From: Methylotuvimicrobium sp. KM2
GTDB taxonomy: Bacteria; Pseudomonadota; Gammaproteobacteria; Methylococcales; Methylomonadaceae
Direction: 5' to 3'
Length of the DNA: 64,000 nucleotides
NCBI RefSeq assembly: GCF_038051925.1
Contig: NZ_CP150634.1
Span: forward strand, 2,860,300-2,924,299
Below are positions 38,537 to 46,543 of the stretch, piece by piece. Position 1 is the stretch's first letter. Each line of letters begins with the position of its first letter. Below the pieces are notes generated by a model. That model was given only the letters and a program-made list of their open reading frames with translations. It ran no database searches and was not told the DNA's origin. Both the position numbers and the translations under genes were made by a program.

Positions 38537-39945
38537 TGACTCGCTTGGTACTAAATCGCCAACTGATCGAGTATCATGCAAACCCGGCAACGGTCGTTCT
38601 GGACCTGATTCGTCAGAGGCAGGGCCTGACCGGCACCAAGGACGTCTGTCGGGAAGGCGATTGCGGCGCCTGCCAAGTGCTGCTGGGAAAAATACGCGGC
38701 GGTCGCCTGCGCTATCAGGCCGTCAATGCCTGTTTGTTGCCGTTGGGCGCGATCGACGCATGTCATGTCGTAACGGTGGAAGGCCTGAACGCCGAATTGT
38801 TGAATCCGGTTCAACGCGCCTTGGTCGATTGCGGCGCGATTCAATGCGGATTTTGCACGCCCGGCCTGGTTTTGGCCTTGACCGGTTTTTTTCTGAATGC
38901 CGAGACTTCCGATGAACAAGCCGGGATCGATGCGCTTGCCGGCAATCTATGCCGCTGCACCGGTTATGCCGGCATCAAACGCGGGATAGCGCGGCTCTGC
39001 CGGCAATTCGACCTATCCGGTTCGCCGCCGGAACGCAGGATCGACGATTTGGTGCAATGGCAAATCCTGCCGGCTTATTTTTCTGGCATTGCCGAGCAGC
39101 TATCGGCGATCATTCCATGCGAGGCGAGAGAGCCGTCGCCGGACGCGGTACTGGTCGGCGGCGGCACCGATTTATGGGTGGCCCGTCCGCAATCGCTGCA
39201 CGCCCAGCCCTTGGCGTTCTTGCCCGGCAACGCCGACGGCGTTCATGTCGACGGTGACGACTGCATCGTCGACGCCGAGACGACGATAGAACAACTTCGA
39301 ACCTCTAAGTTGTTTCGGCAATTGTTTCCGTCGGTCACGCAAGACTTTGAATTGATTTGCTCGGCGCCGGTCCGGGCCCGCGCGACGGTCGGCGGCAATC
39401 TGGTCAATGCCTCGCCGATTGCCGATCTGGCGGTGTTTTTTCTGGCCTTGAATACCCGTCTGCTGCTGGTTTCGCATGACGCAAGCCGCACCGTTTCGCT
39501 CAAGGATTTTTTTAGAGGCTATAAACAAATCGATTTGCAGAGCGGCGAACGCTTGCAAACCATCCGTTTTAATCGAGCCGCGGCACAGAGTTTCAGTTAC
39601 GAGAAGGTCGGCATGCGCCGGTATCTCGATATCGCCGCCGTCAATTCGGCACTCGGCATTGAGCATGCCGACGGGCGCATCGTCACAGCCCGTTTATCGG
39701 CCGGCGGCGTTGCGCCGGTGCCGTTTTATTTCGAGAAGGCCTGCGCCTATTTGCAAGGCCGTCCGATAACTCCGGAGACCGTAACTGCCGCGGTCGAAAT
39801 CGCCCGGCAAGAAATCGCGCCGATTTCCGATCTGCGCGGTTCAACCGAATATAAACGCTTGCTCTTAAGACAGTTGATCTTCGCGCATTTCATGAAGTTA
39901 TTTCCGGAAGCTATCCGCTGGGAGCAATTACATGCAAGCCAATGA
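38536..39945 (+). CDS. xdhA: Xanthine dehydrogenase small subunit (2Fe-2S and FAD)
   Basis: A 469-residue subunit that takes electrons from the molybdenum centre. The first Fe-S cluster has CREGDCGACQVLL near 38 with a distal Cys, the second has QCGFCTPG and NLCRCTGYAGI near 100-145, and the FAD domain has LVGGGTDLWVA near 205 and ATVGGNLVNASPIAD near 285. ATG at 38536 overlaps the ade stop as TGATG; a GTG three bases earlier is the alternative. It overlaps xdhB by 14 bases. Confidence 0.95.
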   Translation: MTRLVLNRQLIEYHANPATVVLDLIRQRQGLTGTKDVCREGDCGACQVLLGKIRGGRLRYQAVNACLLPLGAIDACHVVTVEGLNAELLNPVQRALVDCGAIQCGFCTPGLVLALTGFFLNAETSDEQAGIDALAGNLCRCTGYAGIKRGIARLCRQFDLSGSPPERRIDDLVQWQILPAYFSGIAEQLSAIIPCEAREPSPDAVLVGGGTDLWVARPQSLHAQPLAFLPGNADGVHVDGDDCIVDAETTIEQLRTSKLFRQLFPSVTQDFELICSAPVRARATVGGNLVNASPIADLAVFFLALNTRLLLVSHDASRTVSLKDFFRGYKQIDLQSGERLQTIRFNRAAAQSFSYEKVGMRRYLDIAAVNSALGIEHADGRIVTARLSAGGVAPVPFYFEKACAYLQGRPITPETVTAAVEIARQEIAPISDLRGSTEYKRLLLRQLIFAHFMKLFPEAIRWEQLHASQ

Positions 39946-42187
39946 TCTCGAACTGCACGCCCAAGGGCGCTCGACTTTCGTCGACGATATCGCGCCGCCG
40001 GCCGGTGTGCTGCATGCCTTTCCGGTCGTGTCGACGATCGCGCACGGCCTGATCGCCGGCATCGATTTCAGCGAGGCCTTGGCGTGCTCCGGCATCGCCT
40101 CGATAGTGACCGCAGCCGATATACCGGGCGTCAACAATATCGGCAATGTCGAGGCCGAGGAGGTGCTGTTGGCTGAACAAACCGTAATGTATCGAGGCCA
40201 GCCGATCGCCGTGATCGTTGCCGAATCCGAAAGCGAAGCCCGGCATGCGGCTGCGCGCGTCAAGGTCGACTACCGCGAACTGCCCTCCGTGTTCGACGCC
40301 CGCGAGGCGCAACGGCAAGGTCTGCACATAGCGCCGCCACGCATCTTCTCACTCGGCGATGTCGAGCAAGCCTGGCAAACATGCGATGTCATCGTCGAAG
40401 GCAAGACGCAATCGGGCGCGCAAGAGCATGTCTATCTGGAAACTCAAACCGCGATCGCCTGTCCGCTGGAAAACGGCGGATTGAAGGTCGTTTCGGCCAC
40501 GCAGTCGCCGGGCATGGTGCAGCGGGTCATCGCGCGCGTTCTAAATCTGGCGATGACACAGGTCGAAGTTGACGTGCTGCGTCTCGGCGGCGGTTTTGGC
40601 GGCAAGGAAGAACAAGCGACAACCTGGGCCGCGCTCGCGGCTTTGGCGGCTTGCCGTCTGCAACGGCCGGTAAAAATACGATTGAGCCGAAGCGACGACA
40701 TGCGTTGGACCGGCAAGCGTCACCCTTACGATGCCGATTTCAAGATCGGCTTGGATCGCGGCGGGAAGATCTTGGCTTATCAGGTCAGTTTTTACCAGAA
40801 TGCCGGTGCGTTCGCCGATCTTTCGCTGGCGATCTTGGAGCGCACGCTGTTTCATGCCTCCAATAGTTATTTCATTCCGAACCTGCGCGCGACCGCGGTC
40901 AGTTGCCGCACCAATCTGCCGCCGAATACCGCGTTCCGAGGCTTCGGCGGGCCGCAGGCGATGTTCGTACTGGAGGCGGCGATTTTCAAAGCCGCTGCGG
41001 CATTGCAAATCGATGCAGCCGAAATTCAGCGCATTAATTTATTGCAAGAAGGCCAAGCGTTTCCTTACGGTATGCCGGCGACAGAATGCCGGGCCGGTCT
41101 CTGTTGGGAACGCTTGCAGGAAAAGCATTCGTTGTCTCTGCGGCAACAGGATATCGACGACTTCAATGCGAGCCATCGACTCGAGAAAAAAGCCTTGGCG
41201 TTGATGCCGATCTGCTTCGGAATTTCGTTTACCGCGACTTTTCTGAATCAGGCCGGCGCGCTGGTGCATGTTTATGCCGATGGTTCGGTCGGCGTCAGTT
41301 GCGGCGCGGTCGAAATGGGCCAAGGCGTCAAGCAAAAGATCGGAAACATCGTCGCGTCGACCTTTTCGATAGAACGTGACCGCGTCAAGGTCGAAAGCAC
41401 GAATACCTCGCGCATCGCGAATATGTCGCCGACCGCGGCCAGCGTCGGCGCCGATCTCAATGGTCAGGCGACTATATTGGCTTGCCGGCAGATTCTGCAG
41501 GGTTTGAAGCGAGTCGCGGCCGGATTGCTCGAAATCGAGGCCGAAGCCGATAAAATCGTCATCGAACAAGAACGCGTGTATTTCAACGGCCAGCCGACCG
41601 CAATCGGCTGGAATCAATTGATTTCCGCAGCCTATCTGTCCCGGACGGCGTTGTCGGCGCATGCGCATTATGCGACGCCCGGAGTCTATTTCGACAGAAG
41701 CAAGGAACAGGGCCGGTCTTTCGCCTATCATGTTTACGGCTGCGCTGCCATTGAAGTAACGGTCGATTGCTTGCGCGGGATTTATCGCATCGATGAAGTC
41801 GTTATCGTGCATGACGGCGGCAAGAGTCTCGCGCCCGAGGTCGATCTCGGCCAGGTCGAGGGCGGTCTGATGCAGGGCTTGGGCTGGATGACGATCGAAG
41901 ATATCCGTCATGATAGCCAGGGTCGTTTACTGAACAATACGCTGACCGCCTATAAGATTCCCGATATTCATTTCGCACCGGAAATCAACGTCGAATTTTT
42001 GGCCAAGGACAATCCGGCCGCGATTCTGCATTCGAAAGCCATCGGCGAGCCGCCGTTCATGTATGGGGTCGGCGTGTATTTCGCGCTGCTCAAGGCGATA
42101 CAGGCTTTCAATCCGGCCTTTGAACCGGAGTTCAGCGCGCCAATGACGCCGGAAAAAGTGTTGCTGGCCTTGTACGCCGAGTCATGA
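39932..42187 (+). CDS. xdhB: Xanthine dehydrogenase molybdenum-binding subunit
   Basis: The catalytic subunit that hydroxylates hypoxanthine and xanthine to urate. The 751-residue product has QEHVYLETQTAIA near 167, LGGGFGGKEEQAT near 215, NTAFRGFGGPQ near 330, GAVEMGQGVKQKIG near 452 and the catalytic-Glu loop AIGEPPFMYG near 703. All hallmark segments are present. No urate-degrading gene follows in the window. Confidence 0.96.
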   Translation: MQANDLELHAQGRSTFVDDIAPPAGVLHAFPVVSTIAHGLIAGIDFSEALACSGIASIVTAADIPGVNNIGNVEAEEVLLAEQTVMYRGQPIAVIVAESESEARHAAARVKVDYRELPSVFDAREAQRQGLHIAPPRIFSLGDVEQAWQTCDVIVEGKTQSGAQEHVYLETQTAIACPLENGGLKVVSATQSPGMVQRVIARVLNLAMTQVEVDVLRLGGGFGGKEEQATTWAALAALAACRLQRPVKIRLSRSDDMRWTGKRHPYDADFKIGLDRGGKILAYQVSFYQNAGAFADLSLAILERTLFHASNSYFIPNLRATAVSCRTNLPPNTAFRGFGGPQAMFVLEAAIFKAAAALQIDAAEIQRINLLQEGQAFPYGMPATECRAGLCWERLQEKHSLSLRQQDIDDFNASHRLEKKALALMPICFGISFTATFLNQAGALVHVYADGSVGVSCGAVEMGQGVKQKIGNIVASTFSIERDRVKVESTNTSRIANMSPTAASVGADLNGQATILACRQILQGLKRVAAGLLEIEAEADKIVIEQERVYFNGQPTAIGWNQLISAAYLSRTALSAHAHYATPGVYFDRSKEQGRSFAYHVYGCAAIEVTVDCLRGIYRIDEVVIVHDGGKSLAPEVDLGQVEGGLMQGLGWMTIEDIRHDSQGRLLNNTLTAYKIPDIHFAPEINVEFLAKDNPAAILHSKAIGEPPFMYGVGVYFALLKAIQAFNPAFEPEFSAPMTPEKVLLALYAES

Positions 42188-42205
42188 TATTAGAAAAAGC
42201 AATTC

Positions 42206-42341
42206 ACCATGATCATGAAGAACACGAAGTTAATTCAATGGCTTGCCATGCCTTTGCAAAACATTTTTGCTTCTCTGAAAAGTTGTTCAAATTTTTATAT
42301 AAACTCTTGAAAGACTTCACGACCTTCATGAGCTTCATGGT
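42206..42341. repeat. Imperfect inverted repeat between xdhB and the membrane-protein gene
   Basis: ACCATGATCATGAAGAACAC at 42206 faces GACCTTCATGAGCTTCATGGT ending at 42341. A related CTTCATGAACCTCATGGTGA motif is at 6086. The unit separates two halves of the purine operon by 175 bases. Confidence 0.4.
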
Positions 42342-42362
42342 TAAACTGCCGGATTTGGGATA

Positions 42363-42845
42363 ATGGCACTGTTGACGCTGCGCAACAGCATGTCGGGCGC
42401 GTTGATTTATGCGGCGGGCGATGGCGGGGCGGCGCTGTTGACCGGCGAATTCCAATGGCCGCGATTGCTCGGCATGATGCTGGTTGGGGGTTTGTTGTAT
42501 GCGATCGAAATTCCTGCCTATTTCAGTTGGCTGGCGCGTCGTTTCGGAGGAAGCGATCTTCGCAACCGTATTCTACGCGCCTTGCTGGCTCAGGCGTTTT
42601 TCAATCCGCTATGGATCGCACGGCATATCGCATTGATCTATTGCGTGTCGGGCCGCTTTGCCGAACTGGGCTGGCAACTATTGAACATCGGTTTGGCGTC
42701 ATTTCTGCGCATCGTGCCGCTGGCATTTGCGGCCAATTATCTGATTCAAAATTATATTCCGCTACGCTGGCGTTTTTTCTACAGCGCGGTTTTTTCGGCG
42801 ACGATGGCGGTCTATTACGCAATGAGTGAGGCATTCTTTGGCTAA
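42363..42845 (+). CDS. Small membrane protein of the xdh operon, unknown function
   Basis: A 160-residue protein with about four hydrophobic segments. It opens with TLRNSMSGALIYAAGDGGAA and has LVGGLLYAIEIPAYFSWLARR near 45, a layout loosely like the Mpv17/PMP22 family, but I would not assign it. No catalytic motif is visible. It sits between xdhB and xdhC and overlaps xdhC by 20 bases or, if the later xdhC start is used, by eight. The position suggests a role in purine uptake or in enzyme maturation at the membrane. Confidence 0.7.
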   Translation: MALLTLRNSMSGALIYAAGDGGAALLTGEFQWPRLLGMMLVGGLLYAIEIPAYFSWLARRFGGSDLRNRILRALLAQAFFNPLWIARHIALIYCVSGRFAELGWQLLNIGLASFLRIVPLAFAANYLIQNYIPLRWRFFYSAVFSATMAVYYAMSEAFFG

Positions 42846-43806
42846 ATCGGCATCTTTATGGCAATGGCTCGCGAACCGGCTGACACGGCATCGTTCCGTC
42901 ATGCTCATGATCGTCGTCGAAAGTCATGGCAGCTCGCCCGGCAAGGCGGGTGCGAAAATGGCCGTGACGGCAAACGGCGAATGCTTCGGCACGGTCGGCG
43001 GCGGTGCGCTTGAAAGCGCCTTGCTCAAAGAAGCCCGTTCGGCCTTGCAAGAACATATATTCGAGCCGAGGCTTAGACGCTTGCAGCATCATTTAACAAG
43101 AGACGGCGAAGCGTCCGGCATGATCTGCGGCGGCGAGCAAACCGTTTTGCTGTATCCTTGCCAACAAGATCAGTCCGCTTTATTCCGGCGCTTGGCTAAC
43201 AATCCCAAAGGAGTGTTGACACTGTCGCCGGCCGGCATCGCATTCGATCACACGCAAATCGTGCCTGAGTCGTGCCGGTTTACCCGGCAGGGCGACAACG
43301 ATTGGCTGTATCGAGAATCCGTCGGTTGGTCCAGACAGGCTTATATTATCGGCGGGGGTCATGTCAGTTTGGCTTTATCGAGGACCCTGGCGACGCTCGA
43401 TTTCGATATCATCGTGATCGACGAACGCGATAACCTCGACACCCTAACCCGCAATATGTATGCGCGACAAAAGTTGAAACTGCCCTACTCTGACATCGAC
43501 GCCGCGATACCGGAAGGCAGCCAAATCTATGTCTTGATCATGACGCATAGTCATTATGCCGACCAGAAAATCGCCGAGCGCTTGGCCGGCAAAAAAGTCG
43601 CCTATCTCGGCGTATTGGGCAGCCGGAAAAAAATCGTCCAACTCAAGGCTAAGCTTGCCGAAACGCTGTCTTGCGATGAGCTTCAACGCATTCGAGGTCC
43701 CATCGGCTTGCCGATCCATAGCCATACGCCCGAGGAGATCGCGGTCAGTATCGCGGCCGAATTGATACAGATTAGCAATAGTGCGAATTCCGCACTCGGT
43801 TTGTAA
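42826..43806 (+). CDS. xdhC: XdhC-family molybdenum cofactor insertion protein
   Basis: XdhC proteins bind and sulfurate the molybdopterin cofactor before insertion into XdhB. The product (326 residues from GTG 42826) has VVESHGSSPGKAGAKM near 30, GTVGGGALESALL near 55, a Rossmann segment YIIGGGHVSLALSRTLATL near 172 and VAYLGVLGSRKK near 260. A TTG at 42838 with GTGAGG six bases before it is a plausible alternative start. The stop codon TAA comes from the first bases of a MITE inserted at 43803; without it the end would read LGF instead of LGL. Confidence 0.92.
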   Translation: MRHSLAKSASLWQWLANRLTRHRSVMLMIVVESHGSSPGKAGAKMAVTANGECFGTVGGGALESALLKEARSALQEHIFEPRLRRLQHHLTRDGEASGMICGGEQTVLLYPCQQDQSALFRRLANNPKGVLTLSPAGIAFDHTQIVPESCRFTRQGDNDWLYRESVGWSRQAYIIGGGHVSLALSRTLATLDFDIIVIDERDNLDTLTRNMYARQKLKLPYSDIDAAIPEGSQIYVLIMTHSHYADQKIAERLAGKKVAYLGVLGSRKKIVQLKAKLAETLSCDELQRIRGPIGLPIHSHTPEEIAVSIAAELIQISNSANSALGL

Positions 43807-44227
43807 CTATTCAGTCCCCCGGAAGTTATCGTTCCCACGCTCTGCGTGGAAACACCTGAGTACCGCTCCAGCGGTACGAGAGGCTAGAGCGTCTCGGTCT
43901 TCATTCCCACACGGGAGCGCTCATCGTTATACACAAATATCGGTAAACTTGCTAAACAGAGGTTATCGTATACTTGAAAACGGTGCTGTTTGATAAATCT
44001 GCGGATATTGAACATCAGTGGCTTCGAAATCGCGACGAAGGCGTCGCTCCCACAAAGGGGCGGATGCTCTGTGGGAGCGATCCCCAGATCGCGATTTCGA
44101 AGTCGGGAACGTTTGGCGACAAGAAATGGTATCGAGGCCTCATTAGCTAAGATTGCAAAACGGTAATTTTTGACTTATGGATAACGATGAGCGAGGGAGC
44201 GGGGAACGATAGGGGGTGAATAATTAC
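43803..44227. mobile_element. 425-bp MITE, IS66-related TIRs, inserted at the xdhC stop
   Basis: Starts GTAACTATTCAGTCCCCC and ends GGGGGTGAATAATTAC. Flanks CTCGGTTT (43795-43802) and CTCGTTTT (44228-44235) match at seven of eight bases. The core from about 43920 to 44190 is nearly identical to that of 19814-20242. It is non-coding. Confidence 0.85.
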
Positions 44228-44276
44228 CTCGTTTTTTAAAGTGACTGATCAAAAAAACCAATAAACAATGGAATGA

Positions 44277-44814
44277 TCAGATGTTTTTGACTATCCGCCG
44301 CAATTCAATAATCAAGCCGGGAATATCATCTTGAATAATACTCCATAGAGTATCGTTATCGATGCCCAAATAACCGTGTATCAGTCTGTTGCGCGTTGCG
44401 ATGATTTACCGCCATGGAGCATAGGTATCTACACAAGTACTTGCTCCTTTTCCCTTGAGGGAGAAGGTTGGGAGAAGGTTGGGATGAGGGGGATATAAGT
44501 GGTTGTTTTTACTCTCACCGCCGCAATCCTCTCCAACAGGAGAGGGTGCTAGAGCGGATTATAACTAATTGTATTTATTATATAAAAACTTGTGTAGATA
44601 CTTATGGCCATGGAGCCACCGGATCGGCTTCCCTGACTTCTTTTGGGATATGAGTTGCGGCCTCTCCGATCAATTCAAGCTTACGAAGCGTTGCATCATA
44701 GTTTAGCCCGGTGGTTTCAAATGACTGTCGATCCAATCCTTCACAATAAGCCAAAACATTTTCGGCAAAATGCAGCATATCCTTCAAATAAAATCGCCAT
44801 TCCCGTTCAGATAT
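44277..44814 (-). pseudogene. HepT-like HEPN toxin gene, multiply disrupted
   Basis: Both halves of a HepT toxin are present: WRFYLKDMLHFAENVLAYCEG to DPVAPW, and IIATRNRLIHGYLGIDNDTLW to the stop, with the HEPN RNase motif RNxxxH intact. A 186-base element (44421-44606) with a 10-base duplication interrupts it. Removing the element restores a frame of 114 codons but leaves TAA where PWRQII would have Gln. The expected start, overlapping the mntA stop, reads ATA at 44814. So there are up to three lesions. In intact systems HepT is an RNA-cleaving toxin held off by MntA. Confidence 0.85.
44421..44606. mobile_element. 186-bp MITE, family B, inserted in hepT
   Basis: The ends ATAGGTATCTACACAAGT and ACTTGTGTAGATACTTAT are inverted. 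They are flanked by the 10-base direct repeat GCCATGGAGC (44411-44420 and 44607-44616). The inside has CTTTTCCCTTGAGGGAGAAGG and CCTCTCCAACAGGAGAGG hairpins. The TIR resembles that of 51933-52198 (AGGTATC..CACAA), so I treat them as one family. Confidence 0.85.
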
Positions 44815-45097
44815 TTACGGCTTCCCGCTCTATAAAAGGCTGCAATTCGGTTCTAAGCGCTTTTTCAGTGACTAAATCGACCGGTACGCCCAGTTCATCT
44901 TCCAACAAAAACTGTACACCGAAATATTTTTCCGAGGTCGCCGGCCCGTCAAAGGCTACGATAATATCGACGTCGCTATTCGGCCCCGCTTCATTGCGCA
45001 CGGTAGAATCAAACAAAGCCAGCCGCGTCACACCGTAACGCTCCATCAACATAGGTTTTAATTTTTCTAAGATTGCCAATGCGCACTGCCGATTCAT
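44807..45097 (-). CDS. MntA-type minimal nucleotidyltransferase antitoxin
   Basis: A 96-residue nucleotidyltransferase; MntA antitoxins AMPylate the HepT toxin. The core reads LFDSTVRNEAGPNSDVDIIVAF near residue 27, so the two metal-binding Asps (DVD) are present, but the first residue of the GS motif is Asp instead of Gly. The partner hepT gene that overlaps its stop is broken, so the antitoxin may be decaying too. Confidence 0.8.
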   Translation of the reverse strand: MNRQCALAILEKLKPMLMERYGVTRLALFDSTVRNEAGPNSDVDIIVAFDGPATSEKYFGVQFLLEDELGVPVDLVTEKALRTELQPFIEREAVNI

Positions 45098-45179
45098 AGC
45101 ATTTATCCGATTGACTCAATTTTCAAATCCGATCTTCCGCGATTCCTGCTCGTCGAATCATGTTGTTGGATTGCGGAAA

Positions 45180-45341
45180 TTAGGTGAGGCCTGTCAGGGC
45201 CCGCTGCCATTGTTCTTGGGCTGACGCGTAGCGCTTGTTTTTGTCGATGACACACTGAATGTCTAGGGTATTTGATTGATAGGAACTTTCATTGCGGTAA
45301 AGTGAAACGACATAGGTATTAAAAGGCACATTTTGGCTCAC
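45180..45341 (-). CDS. Short open frame or gene remnant, unknown
   Basis: A 53-codon frame starting GTG after AGGTGAGCC and ending at a TAA. The product reads SQNVPFNTYVVSLYRNESS near the start and KRYASAQEQWQRALTGLT at the end. The composition is protein-like, but I do not recognise it. It lies in the 300-base gap between mntA and the next toxin-antitoxin pair and could be the tail of a lost gene. Confidence 0.25.
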   Translation of the reverse strand: MSQNVPFNTYVVSLYRNESSYQSNTLDIQCVIDKNKRYASAQEQWQRALTGLT

Positions 45342-45361
45342 CTAAAAAGCATAATACAGAA

Positions 45362-45403
45362 GACAGCAGCGCGCGTTAGCGCGTCCGCTGGGCTGACTTG
45401 TTA
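45362..45403 (-). other. attC-like hairpin at the end of the antitoxin gene
   Basis: On the minus strand the stop codon of the antitoxin gene opens TAACAAGTCAGCCCAGCGG, followed by ACGCGCTAACGCGCGCTGCT, which can fold back on AGCGGACGCG. Gene cassettes of some integrons end with exactly this kind of TAACAAGTC..CCAGCGGAC sequence. A GTTAGCA-type core site lies upstream of the toxin (CTTGTTAGCAAG, 45995-46006). No integrase is in the window. Confidence 0.4.
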
Positions 45404-45685
45404 CTTGTTCCCAGTGATGTCCTTAAGTCCGCCGGAGACATACTTGTGCAGGACACTAGACACCAAAGACTGATATGGAAGTCCTTCTTCTAATGCTCGG
45501 CGCTGAAGTGCCTCCAGATCACGGCTGGAGATACGGATATTGATCCGCTTATCTTTCTTGAATGTTTCTTCCGCTGCCTGGGTGAGAGACTCCCGACGAG
45601 CAGCATCTAGATCCGACTTAAAGTCCCCAGACTCATATGCATCAAGTAGCTCTTGCTCTTCTGGATCTAATTTAATCTTGGCCAT
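45401..45685 (-). CDS. CopG-type ribbon-helix-helix antitoxin
   Basis: A 94-residue protein with EEQELLDAYESGDFKSDLDA at the start and a C-terminal ribbon-helix-helix (KRINIRISSRDLEALQRRALEEG, then PYQSLVSSVLHKYVSG). This is the pattern of CopG-family antitoxins, which bind the toxin and repress their own operon. It begins one base after the toxin stop. The stop codon forms the start of an attC-like sequence. Confidence 0.85.
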   Translation of the reverse strand: MAKIKLDPEEQELLDAYESGDFKSDLDAARRESLTQAAEETFKKDKRINIRISSRDLEALQRRALEEGLPYQSLVSSVLHKYVSGGLKDITGNK

Positions 45686-45686
45686 A

Positions 45687-45959
45687 CTAATCCCCTAGAA
45701 ATTTCTTGGTAGCCTTGCGACTGGGAATAATCGTCTTGAGAAACAATTCCTTATCATTCTCAACATACGGTACCAGCCAGGCATAATCATCAATTCGAAC
45801 CACAAACAACCTCTGATTCGGGTACTTGTCCTTGCTGGGATGAGGTCCATCATCAAGTAAACCACCGGATTGAAGAGCGAACAAAACATCTTCGAAGGAA
45901 ACTCCGCGCTCGCTCATCAGCTGCTGGTTCTTTTCCGCATTCCAGTTAATCTGCTTCAT
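45687..45959 (-). CDS. BrnT-like RelE-superfamily toxin
   Basis: A 90-residue protein with INWNAEKNQQLMSERGVSFEDV at the start, YPNQRLFVVRIDDYAWLVPY in the middle and KTIIPSRKATKKF at the end. These match the pattern of BrnT/DUF4258-like toxins, ribosome-linked or free RNases of the RelE fold. The antitoxin follows by one base, the toxin-first order of this group. Whether the pair is active cannot be judged from sequence, but both frames are intact. Confidence 0.8.
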   Translation of the reverse strand: MKQINWNAEKNQQLMSERGVSFEDVLFALQSGGLLDDGPHPSKDKYPNQRLFVVRIDDYAWLVPYVENDKELFLKTIIPSRKATKKFLGD

Positions 45960-46076
45960 GAGATGAGTCTAGCAGGGCATGTACTTATTGTCATCTTGCT
46001 AACAAGTTACCTGATTAGCAAGTTTCTTCAACCAAAGACCAGGACATTCTGGGCCTGAAGGCCGCATACAAGCCAC

Positions 46077-46496
46077 TCAATTACCCAGTAGCCCGTATGC
46101 AGCGTAGCGGAATACGGGAGTGGCGTGGCTCCGGGCTTCCCGGATTGCGCTACTCTCCATACTGGCGCACAAAAACCGCCCGGTCAGGTTGACCGCCATC
46201 ACGGTTTCCCATTGTTTCAAGGTCATCTCAACAAAAGGCGCATCGAGTTGTATGCCGGCATTGTTGACCAAAATATCGAGACTACCCCAAGTCCCGATGA
46301 CTCGTTGAAACATCGCCATCACTTGATCCTCTTGGCTGACATCGGCCTGAACCGCAATCGCTTCGCCGGTTCCGGGACTGGCGCCCCAGATGGTGCCTTC
46401 GTCGTCGAGACAAATACCGTCCGGCGTTGCCCCGCTCAAATCGGCCCAAGTTCGGGCGTCTTTCAACAAGCCGTCTTCGCCGATCGTGGACGACAC
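46077..46496 (-). pseudogene. In-frame relic of an SMP-30 gene joined to an SDR gene
   Basis: The first part (GLLKDARTWADLSGATPDGI and CLDDEGTIWGAS) is the middle of an SMP-30/gluconolactonase-type beta-propeller. The rest (AIAVQADVSQEDQVMAMFQR, then SLDILVNNAGIQLDAPFVEM and MAVNLTGRFLCA) is the middle of a glucose-dehydrogenase-like short-chain dehydrogenase lacking both the Gly-rich cofactor motif and the catalytic YxxxK. The frame then runs into a REP-like repeat. It is gene debris left by deletion, not a functional enzyme. Confidence 0.75.
46088..46153. repeat. REP-like repeat GTAGCCCG, copy 3 (inverted)
   Basis: GTAGCCCGTATGCAGCG to CCCGGATTGCGCTAC is the reverse orientation of 23574-23657. 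It marks the 3' border of the SMP-30/SDR relic. Confidence 0.55.
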
Positions 46497-46543
46497 GCGC
46501 GGCTCAATGCCGGCGATCGTTCGACGAATTCATACTTCTCTCG

